DNA from: Cytauxzoon felis
Lineage: Eukaryota > Apicomplexa > Aconoidasida > Piroplasmida > Theileriidae
Length of the DNA: 64,000 nucleotides
Reading direction: 5' to 3'
NCBI GenBank assembly: GCA_020283715.1
Contig: JAIQCW010000084.1
Location: 1 to 64,000 of the forward strand
The translations under genes were made by a program, and so were the position numbers. Positions 34,672 to 46,083 of this stretch are shown piece after piece. The notes beneath the pieces were generated by a model. It ran no database searches. It was given only the letters and a program-made list of their open reading frames with translations, and was not told the DNA's origin. Within the stretch, counting starts at the first letter, position 1, and each line of letters begins with the position of its first letter.

Positions 34672-34902
34672 ATGGGTATGTTTTTATATTATATATTTAT
34701 TTTCATCGTCAATTTAATTTCAGCTGTCAAAGTTCATGGTTCATTAGCTAGGGCTGGTAAAGTCAAGAATCATACACCCAAAGTAGCAAAACAAGAAAAG
34801 AAAAAACCACTTACCGGCCGTGCCAAAAAACGTCAACAATATAATAGAAGATTCGTTAGTAATATTTCATCTGGAAGACGCGGTTCAAATGTAAATAATT
34901 AA
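34672..34902 (+). CDS. 40S ribosomal protein S30
   Basis: A component of the small ribosomal subunit. Exon 1 is just ATGG (34672-34675). A 48-nt intron (GTATGT ... TTTCAG) follows, and exon 2 is 34724-34902. The join gives [15 protein letters not shown], the canonical S30 start, and the protein is 60 residues. The conserved '[20 protein letters not shown]' and 'QYNRRFV' segments are present. No ubiquitin-like fusion (as in animal FAU) is encoded. It shares a 412-bp divergent upstream region with VPS45. Confidence 0.93.
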   Translation: MGMFLYYIFIFIVNLISAVKVHGSLARAGKVKNHTPKVAKQEKKKPLTGRAKKRQQYNRRFVSNISSGRRGSNVNN

Positions 34903-34983
34903 TTACATTAATACCTAATATATTTACTCGTTATTATACTACATGCTGAATTATATAAATTTTTATTATAAAATTTCAAGGTT

Positions 34984-35080
34984 TTAATCCCATGTTCACA
35001 CTGGATTACCATATTTTTCGCGGCTATCGCACAAGCGAACCTCTTCGGGAACATGAAACTACACTCGTCATCAAATATAC
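34984..35080. ncRNA. Candidate structured non-coding RNA (GC-rich island)
   Basis: Between RPS30 and the RAMP4-like gene a ~95-bp stretch is clearly GC-richer than the surrounding intergenic DNA. It carries a perfect 7-bp inverted repeat (CATGTTC ... GAACATG, enclosing about 55 nt) plus a CGC...GCG inner pair, and it is free of mosaic-repeat modules. I looked for the conserved cores of U1, U2, U4, U5, U6, RNase P and SRP RNA on both strands and did not find them. Structure and context suggest an RNA gene, but its class is unknown. Confidence 0.3.
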
Positions 35081-35299
35081 ATTACTCCTATACACATTTC
35101 CATACAATTAAATAATGAATTTATATTTTTAAATTAAAAAGAGTGTTGGATGATTTATAAAAGTGCAATGTTTGTGATTTATAATCAAGACTATAAAAAC
35201 AAGTTTATTGAAGCGATGCTAGAATCAATTTAAAAGATTCTTCATATTAAACTATTTTAATATAAATATTAAATTATTATCCATTGAGAACTTGTAGTT

Positions 35300-35538
35300 T
35301 TAACGACCTTTCCTTACTACTTTGGACATTAAAGTTCTACCAACCCTAACATGGTTGTATACCTCTACAATACCTAATGATATTATAAAATATTTATATA
35401 TAATTACATACCTGAAAGTACAAATAAGAATAATATAAACACTATCAAGTAAAAACTTGATGATTTCTTTTTACCTTTACCTACATGTTCCGATTTGTGA
35501 GATGATACTACAGGGTAAGGAACCTTGCGTTGCCTCAT
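35300..35538 (-). CDS. RAMP4/SERP1-like small ER membrane protein
   Basis: Two exons (35412-35538 and 35300-35373) joined in phase across a 38-nt intron; 66 residues. The N-terminal half is basic (MRQRKVPYPVV, then HKSEHVGKGKKKSSS). One membrane span (FYLIVFILFLFVLSGIVEVY) is followed by a short basic tail (NHVRVGR). Length, single C-proximal span and the 'G-x-x-x-x-x-x-x-x-R-x-G' end resemble the Sec61-associated RAMP4 family, which stabilises nascent membrane proteins at the translocon. The similarity is short, so the name is tentative; the gene itself is well supported by exact splice phasing. Confidence 0.55.
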
Positions 35539-35805
35539 TCTCACGAATTAAATAAAGTATTAAAAAATATTAAATGAATTAAAAGTGCGAATGGGGTGAT
35601 TTGTCTAGAGAAAATTTATATAAAGTGATATTTCATATATAATGATCCATTTATAATTATTATAATCAACTTGTATCACTATATAACATTTAAATATATT
35701 TTTTAGTCAATAAAATTTCTTTTATAATTGCACCATTCTAACGATACGTATGGAATTTAAATTTCTTCCTCCATTGTAATAATCATAATCTCTATTAAAT
35801 TCAAA
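35539..35805. other. Intergenic region between RFC1 3' end and RAMP4-like 5' end
   Basis: AT-rich, both neighbours on the minus strand; it should hold the RAMP4-like promoter and RFC1 terminator. Nothing else seen. Confidence 0.5.
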
Positions 35806-38800
35806 TTATACTTTCCTCCTCTTTTGACCTTTTGATTCACCTTTAGCCTTAACATTATTTTTTATAATTAATTTGTTGACATCTGCCTCATCTTTAAGTA
35901 TACCAACCCTAGACACCTGTGGACCTAAAATACGAGTTAACTTTGATTTAGCTTTCGCTTCCACATTATTATAAATATTCCCTTGTGACTTTAATCTTAA
36001 TGATGTTATACCTTCCACAACCATTTCACGACTCAAGCCATAAGACTCTATCATAGCAGCAGCACCCTCTATATCATTACTTAATAATAAATCCATGACC
36101 TATAGAAATATAATATGATACGAATAATAATGAAATGAATATAATAATACACTTTTCAATAAGAGTATATCGTCATGTGAATGCACTAACAACTTCGAAA
36201 TTCATTTTTCCATTGCATGGAGCTCTCCACTCGAGGTCCATTCCACCTGAGGTCCTGCCGTCAGCTTTTTTATTTACTTCCCCCTCCGCTTCCCTGAGAT
36301 CAGCTACGGGTAATTGAAGTTAATGAACACATTACAATGTGGTAACGATCATTGAAATAGGTCCAGATCTAGTATAACCTGGATCACCAGAACCAACTTG
36401 TTTACTAATTTTCTCGAGTTCGGTTTTAAGTTCTTGTACAATTGTGGTACCACCATCTCCACCCGGTTTTATCCTTTCAAATTCAGTGGTTTCCTTCTGC
36501 CATATATAGCCGCTGCCACTCTTCTTCCGCTTATACCATACATTGTTACCAGATTCAGTAACATTATTCTTAGTGTAATCTTTTGATAGGCATATTAACA
36601 GTGGTTTCTCACGTTTTCCGGCAGAACCACCATCTTCAGCAGTAAAATATACATATACACCTCCATTAGCTGTGGTTGTTGTAAAACCATCAATATCAGT
36701 TTGAGGAATACCATCCGTAATGTGACCATGTATTGTTATGCGATTAATCTTTTGACCTTGAGGAATAGGATGTTTATAACCTTTAAATTGAGCAGTATCA
36801 CTACCTGAATTTTCTTCAGTTACTTCTTGAGGAGTAATTTTAGATCCTTCAGCATTTGCTTTGTAACCACTAGAACTAGCTTGCTGTTCAAGCCTAATTT
36901 CATATTTATCTTTGAGACCTTCAAGTGCTTTTTTAAGTTCACCACCTGTACTACCAGCGGTTGTAGATTCTGGATCTACACCATTAAGTGGTTGGCCAGC
37001 GTCACTCCATGTTTGACCTCTCTTATAATATGTCTGACCTGATGGCGATCTCTTAACACAAACAATTAAAGGGAATTGATGATCAGGATCTCCAGTTTTA
37101 TGGTAATATACGAAGATTTTAGAGACATTTTGTTCAGTTACGTCTGTTAACTTATTTCCATTGTGTTTAAATATAATTGTATTATTGCCAGAAATTGAAA
37201 CTCGATGTTCATAAGCTGTATATCCGCCAGGTGCTGGACTACCTTGGGTAACAGTAACATATGCTCCCTTTGTTCTATACTTAATAGTTTTGGTAGGAGC
37301 CGGCCTCTTGTCTAATTTAATTATATAATTATTGCCGGGGGTAATAGTAATATTTCCAGCACTAGCTCCATCAAGGTCTGCATCTTTAAGACTTTCTGGA
37401 TTTTTACCGGTGAATTTTTCATTTGCATCACTCCAATCAGTGGGACCACTACCTGCCTTATACCACGTATGAGTGGTGCTGTTCGTAGATATACATATTA
37501 CTTTAGGCTGAGTTATATCATCTCCTTGATAATAAACATATATACCACCCTGAGCATTAATCGCCATGTTCATATTATCACTCAAATCACTTCCTTTCAT
37601 AACAACATCACTGTGAGTTATCTTTCCGAGTTTAAATCCAGAACCACTAACAGAGTTAGAATGTTTGTAATAAACCCATGAACCACCAACTGCTTTCTTT
37701 TCCACTTGAATTGTTTTACCTCCAGAAACATATTTGCCTCCATTAGTAGCGCCGACAGCAGTAGGTGCCGTACTTATATCAATTTCAACAGAATCTGGTT
37801 TTTTATAACCTTTATCACCAGTAAGTTGTTGACTAATTTCATCGAGTTTTCCTTTAAGTTGTTGGTTAATTGAAGGACCTGGAGGTATATTATCATAATC
37901 AGTTGGTACATCTGTCCATGTTGTTGCACCCGTACGTTTATACCATTTATTCTTCTGACTATCACCTGCGGCACCCTCCTTCGATAAACATATTAACAGA
38001 GGTTTTTGATAAGTGGTATCATCATTTTCAAAATATACGTATACTAATCGTTTTCCAGTAATAGGATTACCATTACCTAAAGTTTCAACATTTACTACTT
38101 GCCCATGTACAGTAATTCGATTAATATCCTTAATAACTCCAAGATCATGTTTAAAACCTTTAAATTACCATTAGGTGACAATGGACTAACGATAACAACT
38201 TGATGGTTGTCAGTAGGACGTGATTTATATGAATTGCCAATGTCCTCAAGTTTAATCTCAACATCTTCTTTAATTTGATTAACAAGTGGTTGAAGTTCAC
38301 TATCATTAGTAGGTGTAGTCGCTTCATTTGTCCATGTGCCACCAGAAGTAACGTCATCCTTATGAAATATCTTCGTGTCATTCGAGGTTTTAATCTTTAA
38401 AGCACCTTTATTACCAGTGCTCTGCTTATAATAATACACTTCAAAGACATCTAAAATATTAGTTCCACCTTGTAATGTACCAGTTCTACTATCATTCTTT
38501 ATATCCTTGTTCAATGTAAATGATCCTCCATTTGGTAATGAGTGGATGTAGAATTGGAAACCTGTGCTTTGATAATTTGAACTTTGATACTTCACTTTCA
38601 CCGTATTATTACCTAAGGTTTCGGTATAAGTTCTATCTTGACCTACAGAAAGACCAACACCTTCACTAATATTCATTTGAATTGTTGGTATAGATGGAGT
38701 TTGTGGATTCATTTGCTTCACTTGATCCAAAGTCCATAATGTACCGGTAGAAATGTATGTCTTTCACAAATCAACTTGAATATCCAATAAGACTAATTCA

Positions 38801-41603
38801 TCACCTGGAAGCGATCTACGGGAGCTGGAAGGGGAAGTAAATAGAGAAGGCCACCACGGCGAGTGGAACAGAAGCTGTAACCTCAGATGGAACAGCGAGT
38901 GGGAATGAGAGATTGATGTGCATCTCTTGATATATTACAATTTCAACTTACGCTACTATAAATATTATCTAGATAGCCGTCAATAACAAGGTTGATACCG
39001 CTCGTTGTGGTATTTAAAATATTCATACCCATTTCGTATATTAATCTCCTAATGGCATTAATATATTAATCATCATGTCATCCTTACATATTTTTATTCC
39101 TTGTTGATGTATTTCCAAGGAATTGTGGGAATGTTAATCTCTCCTTCAATTGTCCATGAGCATTTTTGATCTAGAGTAGTAAATGATAATATGGTAACTT
39201 CAATTTACTTCAAATGACGGTATTATAGCTGTAACTACAGATAAATCTGGTAATAATGAATAATTTTGGGTCTGTATAAATGAAGGATGAAGAGTGAGAT
39301 CAAATGAATACCTTCTTAATACTTTGCTCAATTATATCAGAATAGATGTATAATAGTGTTAATTTACCCAACAATGGCATTGGTTGTTTAAGATTATATA
39401 AATACTTGATATAATTTTCCTATTTATAGATGGAATGTGGTGGAGATGGAGATGATGGTTATGATGATGGAGATTAACTTCAATAAAATATACCTGTATC
39501 ATCAAGGGCATTAAATTGAAATCAGTGAAGAACAATTCATTTATATCATTAACTCTATCTCTAAACTTCTCTAGACGATTATTAAATATCCTACCGCAAC
39601 ATTCGAATGGATTAACGGCGTACTGAAGGATGAATTTTAATGATGAGGGAGAAATATGAACGTACGTTATCATCTTTCTTATTGTTGTAAGTAAATGATA
39701 AGTCTTGAGAATAATTAAACTGTATAAAGTTCAATGCAAATCTTAAATCACCATTAGATTGATGATACAGGTCATTTAATTTTGGATCTGTTATTGGTAT
39801 ACCTTCAGTTTTACATACACCTTTTAATCTCGCTACAAATTCATTAATTGTAGGGCTATTAAATTTCATTTCATATGATTTACTCATTAATGTATTCATC
39901 TATAGTTTATAAAATTATATTTTCCAACATGAACAATTCATCAAACTAACCTTTTGATAAGATTTATCATTACAGACACATATAATTGGGCATTTTGTAG
40001 TATCAATCAATGATACTACAGCTTGGATACCACCACGATCACCACTAGACATACCATCAATTTCATCTAATAACAACAATGTCTTATTCATAACCTTATC
40101 TGATTTAACTAAATTTAATGCTTGCCCACCTGTAGCCATCATTGATATCTTCTCTATAGAAGTTTTATTACGTAAATCTGATGCATTAAATTCAATACAT
40201 TTATAACCACATGATTCTGCTAATAATCTTACACATGTAGTTTTACCTATACCAGGTGGACCATTCAACAATATACATTTTGAATTTACATTCTCTACAC
40301 GATAACCTACACGTTGTACAGGCTTCTTATTACCCTTCTTATGAACATCATCCCATGATGTTAACCACTCTTTCATCTTTTCTATAACACTTCTATTACC
40401 AATCATTTCTAATAATCTCTTTGGTCTATATTTTTCTGTCAAGGGTAACGTAGATTTGATTGACTGACGTTGAGGTGGTAAAGTTTCAGATGGCTTTATG
40501 TTGTCTTTAGAACTTTTATCATCACATTCAGATGAGTGTTTGTAGTCATCAGAAAGGTCATTTTGTCCTGCAACCTTTTTCCATTCATCATCAGGTGAAT
40601 ATTCAATCAATTTTAAAAACTTTGATTCGTTTAATATGTTTATTTTAGCCTTGCCATTTTTATTGAACTCCTTTGCTTTTTTATACTTTACACCCGATGT
40701 ATAACTTCTACCATCCTCTAATTTATTTCCATGTACTAGATAATTTGTTATACCACTGACACCTGATACGACTATACCACCTAATTTTCTAATAATGTTC
40801 ATAGCTTTCACACGATCCATACATTCCAATTCACCAGTCAATACAAACCTTTTTCCAGCTACACCTTCATTTACTGGTTCCTTCTCTTCCTCTTTTACAT
40901 TATCAACATCCTCCACTTCCTCATCATCTGAGAACAAACTATCCATTTTCTCCTCTTTGGAATTGATATTTGTATCCTTTCTCAAATTCATCTGTGTTTT
41001 AGGTGTTGTTTCCTCATCTTTTAATGTAGACACGGTAGATATGTCCTTGACCGTTGGTAACCGTTCAGGTGAACCTGTAAAATGTGTATCATTTCCATGT
41101 GGATTAATTGTAGATAAATAATTATTAAAATCTATATATTGCTTATTTGAGTCGTTACCAGAATTTAATTTAGTAGAAGGATCAATATATTTTTTGGTAT
41201 TGTCCATCCATGTTTGTATATCAGTTTGTACATTACTATTACCATTACCATTACTTTTACCTACAATTTCATCATTAATCCAATCCCTTAATTGCTTCTT
41301 CTTCTCACGTTCGTTTATATCTACAGTTTTACACTCATCTTCTTCATCTTCAGAATCAACTTTTATCTTCTTCAATCTTTTACGTTTAACTTTAGTACTT
41401 ACAGACTCTGGTGTATCGAAATTGTCGTTGGTTTTAGTAGATAAGTCACTATTCTGGCTAGAGATAAAATACTTTTCATTATTTGACTTTGATGATGTAA
41501 GACCCTTATCATTTATAATACGCCTATTAACATTAGATGTGCAATTATTAACACCATCTCCATCATTTTCGCCAGATTTATTGAAAAAAGATCGTATGTC
41601 CAT
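35806..41603 (-). CDS. Replication factor C subunit 1 (RFC1), Tpr-like remnant in last intron
   Basis: Large subunit of the PCNA clamp loader. The eight exons are 39951-41603, 39666-39899, 39494-39622, 39312-39419, 39209-39271, 39088-39170, 38952-39048 and 35806-36099. All phases close and give 886 residues. It starts MDIRSFF, a PIP-box-like end as in yeast RFC1. A BRCT domain follows (GKRFVLTGELECMDRV ... TNYLVHGNKLEDG), then AAA+ with Walker A GPPGIGKT and Walker B LLLDEIDG, and the C-terminal collar ('INELFFTDFNLMPLMIQENY', 'AAAMIESYGLS'), ending in a basic tail. The first six introns are 37-74 nt. The seventh (36100-38951, 2.85 kb) encloses the Tpr-like remnant E and two repeat clusters. 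The final exon is identified by the collar motif, so the long intron is real. Confidence 0.92.
36208..36312. repeat. Mosaic cluster 23, 3' bracket of Tpr-like E
   Basis: A short cluster with CCAT-TGC-ATGG; it lies inside the last RFC1 intron. Confidence 0.8.
36332..38760 (-). pseudogene. Tpr-like remnant E: module region only, frameshifted
   Basis: Lies inside the last RFC1 intron on the same strand. It begins with a broken trace of the segment preceding 'LDQVKQM', has one module like copy B (EVYYYKQSTGNKGALKIKT), and then further modules like copy D (YKHSNS, GIYVYYQ, PKVICIS, WYKAGSGPTDWSD; FVYYHKTG, FPLIVCVK, YYKRGQTW). Frames change between 38095 and 37705, so the reading frame is broken at least twice. 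The N-terminal membrane block is missing, and the C-terminal block stops at 'SGPISMIV', where copy D has HWSPILML. Repeat clusters begin at once on both sides. It appears to be a decayed cassette that lost both conserved ends. Confidence 0.7.
38800..38915. repeat. Mosaic cluster 24, 5' bracket of Tpr-like E
   Basis: Directly adjoins the truncated 5' edge of the remnant; no leader remains between them. Confidence 0.8.
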
Positions 41604-41686
41604 TAAAAAATAACAATCAACAATTAATGTCTACTATAATGTTGTGTGGTAAATAATAACATATAACACATTTACGTATAATAAAT

Positions 41687-42735
41687 TTATATAAATGCAT
41701 AAAGAGCTAAACATAATAGTGTCGTACTTAATAAAATGGTTGAGCATTTTGATGGCTTTAAATACTTAAATAATACAAACTCGTCATTCTTATCCCCCTC
41801 TTTTACTTGAACATGCGGTACCACAAAATAATAATTCAATAGCGATGAACCCAATGTTACGTACGAAGAGAATACCAATGATGTATAATTAGGAGCTAAT
41901 CCTACTGTGGATAATATGAGGAATCCACTGCAAGCGACATTTGTTAAATAGAATCGATCGACATCCGTTAAATAATCTACGAAATAAATAATTTTTTCAT
42001 GCAAATAAATTTTACAATTAATAAATATACATATCCAGAGGAATTCAGTAAGAATCCAATACTCCGTACTTAATCGCCTCAATGATGGTTGATGTTATAA
42101 CCTTATATTTGTCCTACAGACAGCCTCTTCCACCTGAGGTCTTCCACTCGCCGTGGAGGCCTCTTCCAATTACCCATCTCTAAAGAGTAGAGCCACTCCC
42201 GGAGATCGTGGTAGTGGAGAAGGTAGTGTTGTAACCTCAAGTGGATTACCCGTAGCTGATCTCAGGGAAGCGAAGGGGGAAGTAAATAGAGAAGCTGTCT
42301 GCAAGACTGAGAGTTGGATTGGACCTCAAGTGGAGAGCTCCATGCAATGGAAGACGAAGACATGGTTATAACATCAGCTGTCAAGAAGGAGATTAATCGA
42401 GTATAAGTTCCAACAATAGCAATATCAAATCAAATTTAACTGTTCAGAGCGAATATTGACACTATAACATACCATTGTGCGATAATTCCTTTATTTCTAT
42501 ATGTATAATATATGTGAGTATATAGTTGTATCATCTTACCATCAACAATATTTTCCTTGGATAATAGAAGATGCCATAAATGTGATCCGAATAGGAATCC
42601 CCATGATATATTTAGGAATGAACGTAGGAAGAATGGAGATATACGTACTAGTTTATGTATAAATGGTGATAGTAATGATAGGATTCCAAAAGCACTGCAG
42701 CCATATTTAAACGCTTTTAAATTATCAACTACCAT
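41687..42735 (-). CDS. Four-span membrane protein, possibly TMEM205-like
   Basis: Two exons (42473-42735 and 41687-42077) join in phase, TG|G giving Trp, for 217 residues. There are at least four hydrophobic spans: 'AFGILSLLSPFIHKLV', 'WGFLFGSHLWHLLLS', 'VACSGFLILSTVGLAP...LNYYFVV' and a C-terminal 'TILLSTTLLCLALYAFI'. The 'W-G-x-x-x-G-x-x-L' segment and 'LNYYFVVPHVQ' recall TMEM205/DUF4149 proteins ('LN..YLEPR'), but the resemblance is weak. The 395-bp intron is occupied by a mosaic-repeat cluster. Confidence 0.5.
42113..42380. repeat. Mosaic cluster 25 (intron of the four-span membrane gene)
   Basis: Contains GCC-GTGGA-GGC, CTCT-TT-AGAG (reverse) and a CTCCATGCAATGG module. Confidence 0.85.
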
Positions 42736-42935
42736 CTTAATTAATAATAATCATACATATGTAGTTGAAATGTACGTATAATTAATCTAACTTTATAACT
42801 ATTCAATAGACAATGGGGAAGTATATAGGAATCATATTAGACAGGCATAAGATTCTACAACTCTAACCATTTATAAAGTATATATAAATGTATAAAATAT
42901 TTTTTTAATAATTATTATACCTATACCTCGAGGTA

Positions 42936-44502
42936 TTAGTAATTTATATCCCAAATCACAATTGTTGAACCACCAAAACTGAATAGTTCATCGTCGTCTC
43001 GTGAATATGAACTACAAAATAATTGATCCTATAGTTTGATTTTTATTCGAATACTATTCTTACTGCTTTGAGATTTTTAGATTTAATCACTTTAGGGTTG
43101 CCATTTATATTATAGACATTTGCATTACAATCCAAGCCACAAGTCACTAGGACATCTAAGAAATAAATTAGGTTTGAATGATTGTATCTCAAATTATTAT
43201 TTCAAATTACCATTCTTAATGCACAGAGATGAACATGGTCCATTATGTGAGTATATATTCCATACAGCTTTGTCTAACTTTCTCTTATCATAACAATATA
43301 CTGTACCATCTTCTAAACCGACCTATATAACATATGTAGGTAAATAAGTATGTTCAACTTACAATAATATGGTGTTTTGAAACATCTATAGTCTCAACAT
43401 CCGATTTTAATGTTATTGTATTCTATATGTTTATAATTCTCATTGAGATTTGAAAGATCATCGACATACAGTAGGATGGTGATGTCTAACATCTATTAAT
43501 GAAATTGTTTTATCAAATGATCCAGTAATTAACAAAGATGGATCTTCAACATCCCAGATTACAGATTGTACCTATAAGACAGTTTAAATTCCCATATATA
43601 TCTGAACAAACTTTATCATTATGATGTGTATATTTATGTAATTCTGTACAATCTGCTAAATTCCAAACTCGGGTTACATTGTCCGAGTGACCACTTGCTA
43701 ATAACTCACTAAAGATATGAATAGAATAAAGACATCTACTAACTTAACATGTTTCGATTGCGATAACGATAAAGTTGAAGTTTCTACTTCCAATTCCAAA
43801 GTTGGAGTTAAGTTGTTGAGTTCATTTATATTCCTATTTGTATTAAATGTCTATCGTAATAACTAGGAAAGTATACCAGGAGTAAATATTATTCTCAAAA
43901 GTACCAACAGAAACTAAAGGTGTAAAATCATTCCCAAGAATCAATTCGCAACATAATGGAAAAGTACTAATCTAAAGAGGATAAGTACAATATTAAGATT
44001 GAAGGAACATACAGGTATAGAATGACAAGGTTCCAAACCACAAGTATCGGTATCATATATGTATACAACAATGGATGATAAATCATCATTTGTATAACCA
44101 TTTACGATAATTCTGTCAGCTTCAGATAATTTTCTAGACTAGTTATTAATTTATATAGTTATATCGTAAATCTAAAACATACATCAATCTCATCTTGGTC
44201 TTCAACAAGTAACCTTTCATCTCTCTTACTTATATCAAGAAATTGTTGATCTGAAAAAAAAGTTAGAGGCATTGATTATTATTCTTCAAATTACTTGGAT
44301 AGAAATCATCATTATCATAGTCATCCAAATCAAAAAGCCTTGTAATCTCATCATCTTCTACAGTTTTACCGATAGAAATATCATCGAGTTCAGAACCTTT
44401 ACCATCAGAATCCTCCTCTAAGTCTCTAGTTATATGATTTATGAAAAAGTCTGATCCCGCATATTCTCTAGGGAGCCATTTCATGCAACTAACAACGTCC
44501 AT
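42936..44502 (-). CDS. PWP1-like WD40 ribosome-biogenesis protein, many short introns
   Basis: Nucleolar WD-repeat protein for 60S/25S rRNA maturation. Exon 1 (MDVVSCMKWLP ... DLDDYDNDDFYP) matches the PWP1 start, with the acidic 'DxEL..YDLDxYD' element. Exon 2 'QQFLDISKRDERLLVED' and exon 3 'KLSEADRIIVNGYTNDDLSS' follow the PWP1 order. The last exons give 'NPKVIKSKNLKA' and 'DQLFCSSYSRDDDELFSFGG', ending IVIWDINY and TAA at 42936-42938. I traced the first three and last two exons with phase agreement. The middle (43.0-43.9 kb) is broken by several introns of about 30-60 nt that I did not fully resolve. Starts 141 bp from UTP23, divergently. Confidence 0.8.
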
Positions 44503-44643
44503 TTTTCTAAAAAATCGCGATTAATAGCTTAATATTAGTATGATTCCTATTTCTATATACTACATTAAATAAATATGTTAATTGACTGTCTAGTGGGTTG
44601 ATGTTGATCAAAGGGTGTAACTCAAGTGTATATTTTATATTAA

Positions 44644-45503
44644 ATGAAGGTAAACAAAAACAAGAAGAATAAACGTATATTAGAATTTTATAAAAGTTTA
44701 CATAATTTAACAGAGCCGTATCGCATATTAGGTTGGTATGATGAAATTGACTTTACTTTATACATTTTAGTTGATGGATCGTTTGTATTTGCAGCCTTAA
44801 AGAACAGACTTTATATTAAAGAACATTTATCTACATTGTTAAATGGATTTAGTGTACCATGTATATATTTATAATTTACACATTTCATTATTTCTATTAG
44901 ATGTTACGAATTGTATAGTTGAGGAATTGAGGAGCCAGGGAGATGAAGTTTCTGGAGCTCTCGTTATAGTGAAACATTACCAGAGGTATTATAAAGTATT
45001 TATAAACATATTTAATTATCTAAAGGATGAAATGTCATCATGATGAGACTACAAATTCTAAGGATTGTATAATGGCTATTGCAAAAAATACACCAGATGT
45101 ATTTATAGCTACACATGATACTACATTAATTTCATCAATTAGGTACGCTTTTATCAACTAAAACTACTATTTTATCCAGAAAAATCGCTGGAGTACCAAT
45201 TATAAGGTTAAAGAACAATATACTAATGTTCGAGTCACCATCTAGTGCTACATTAAATTATAAAAATCATGTGAGTTTCAGCACAATTATATAAATATCA
45301 TTCTATACAGTTGGACAGAGATAAAATCTATCGCTATAATAAACCGTTTGTTGATTCTCTCTATTGATTCTAATTCATACAGAATAAAAAAGGAAGAGGT
45401 TGTTGTTAAAAAAAGAAAGAAAAAGAACCCCAATCCATTGAGTTGTTTAAAAAAGAAGAGGAAGCAAGTTAAGAAGCATGGAGACGTGAATAATAACAAT
45501 TAA
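44644..45503 (+). CDS. UTP23, PIN-fold rRNA-processing factor
   Basis: SSU-processome component binding the ES6/snR30 region of 18S rRNA. It begins MKVNKNKKNKRILEFYKSLH, followed by 'LTEPYRIL'. A 39-nt stop-free intron (44731-44769: GTTGGTATG ... ATTTTAG) then restores 'YRILVDGSFVFAALKNRLYI', the conserved first strand and acidic residue of the PIN fold. Further short introns separate 'TNCIVEELRSQGDEVSGA', 'VFIATHDTTLISSI'-like and 'GVPIIRLKNNILMFESP' segments. The C-terminus 'KNPNPLSCLKKKRKQVKK' is the family's hallmark basic end. Stop at 45501-45503. Later exons were matched by family conservation rather than fully traced. Confidence 0.85.
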
Positions 45504-45530
45504 TGAAATAATAATATAAATATATACAAT

Positions 45531-45989
45531 TTAAGATTGATTATTTTCTTTGAATTTATTCATCAAGTGTTTAATTACATTTGCCATTATAGGTTGACCC
45601 TTTTTTGTTTTAACTCCTAATAATCTATGTCTTAAGTATCTCTTTTGTTTTTTTTCACGTATTTGACGTTTCTTTTCTTTAATATTATTAATGAATTCAT
45701 CTGATTCTTTCTTTTCCTTTTCTTTATATTCTTTGATAACTTTCGTGTATACGTTACCTTTTTTATTTTTATCTCTCGACTGCACGCTTTCAGTACTATT
45801 ATCTTTTGTATGTAGTCCATTTAAATCTTCATTACTGTGATCTTCTTGATCATCGTTGTCCTTCAAGTGTTTTTTATAATAGGATAAATATCGCTGATCG
45901 ATTATATATTGTTTATTTTTTCTCTGAATAAACTTGTTCTTTTTACTTCCAGTCCAATATAAACCATTTTTATTACCTTTCCTTTTCAT
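45531..45989 (-). CDS. FYV7/TAP26-like rRNA-processing protein
   Basis: A 152-residue, strongly basic, mostly helical single-exon protein. The C-terminal signature 'LLGVKTKKGQPIMANVIKHL' matches the 'KTKxGQPxM' end of the FYV7/CCDC59 rRNA-processing family, which works in 18S production. The middle is a Lys/Glu coiled coil (KVIKEYKEKEKKESDEFI). It lies tail to tail with UTP23 (27 bp apart) and head to head with EMG1 (94 bp), another 18S factor, which supports the call. Confidence 0.6.
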   Translation of the reverse strand: MKRKGNKNGLYWTGSKKNKFIQRKNKQYIIDQRYLSYYKKHLKDNDDQEDHSNEDLNGLHTKDNSTESVQSRDKNKKGNVYTKVIKEYKEKEKKESDEFINNIKEKKRQIREKKQKRYLRHRLLGVKTKKGQPIMANVIKHLMNKFKENNQS

Positions 45990-46083
45990 TATTGGAAAGG
46001 ATGATATATAAAATACTGACCCCTAAATAAATGGTGGGTGTATAGACGACAAGTATAATGGAATGGATACTCTAGGATAAAAA

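Noticed and set aside
34984..35080. U4, U6 or SRP RNA at the GC-rich island
   Set aside because: Diagnostic cores such as ACAGAGA were not found on either strand.
40795..41613. Ser/Leu-rich open frames opposite RFC1
   Set aside because: Antisense shadows of the acidic/lysine-rich RFC1 coding strand.
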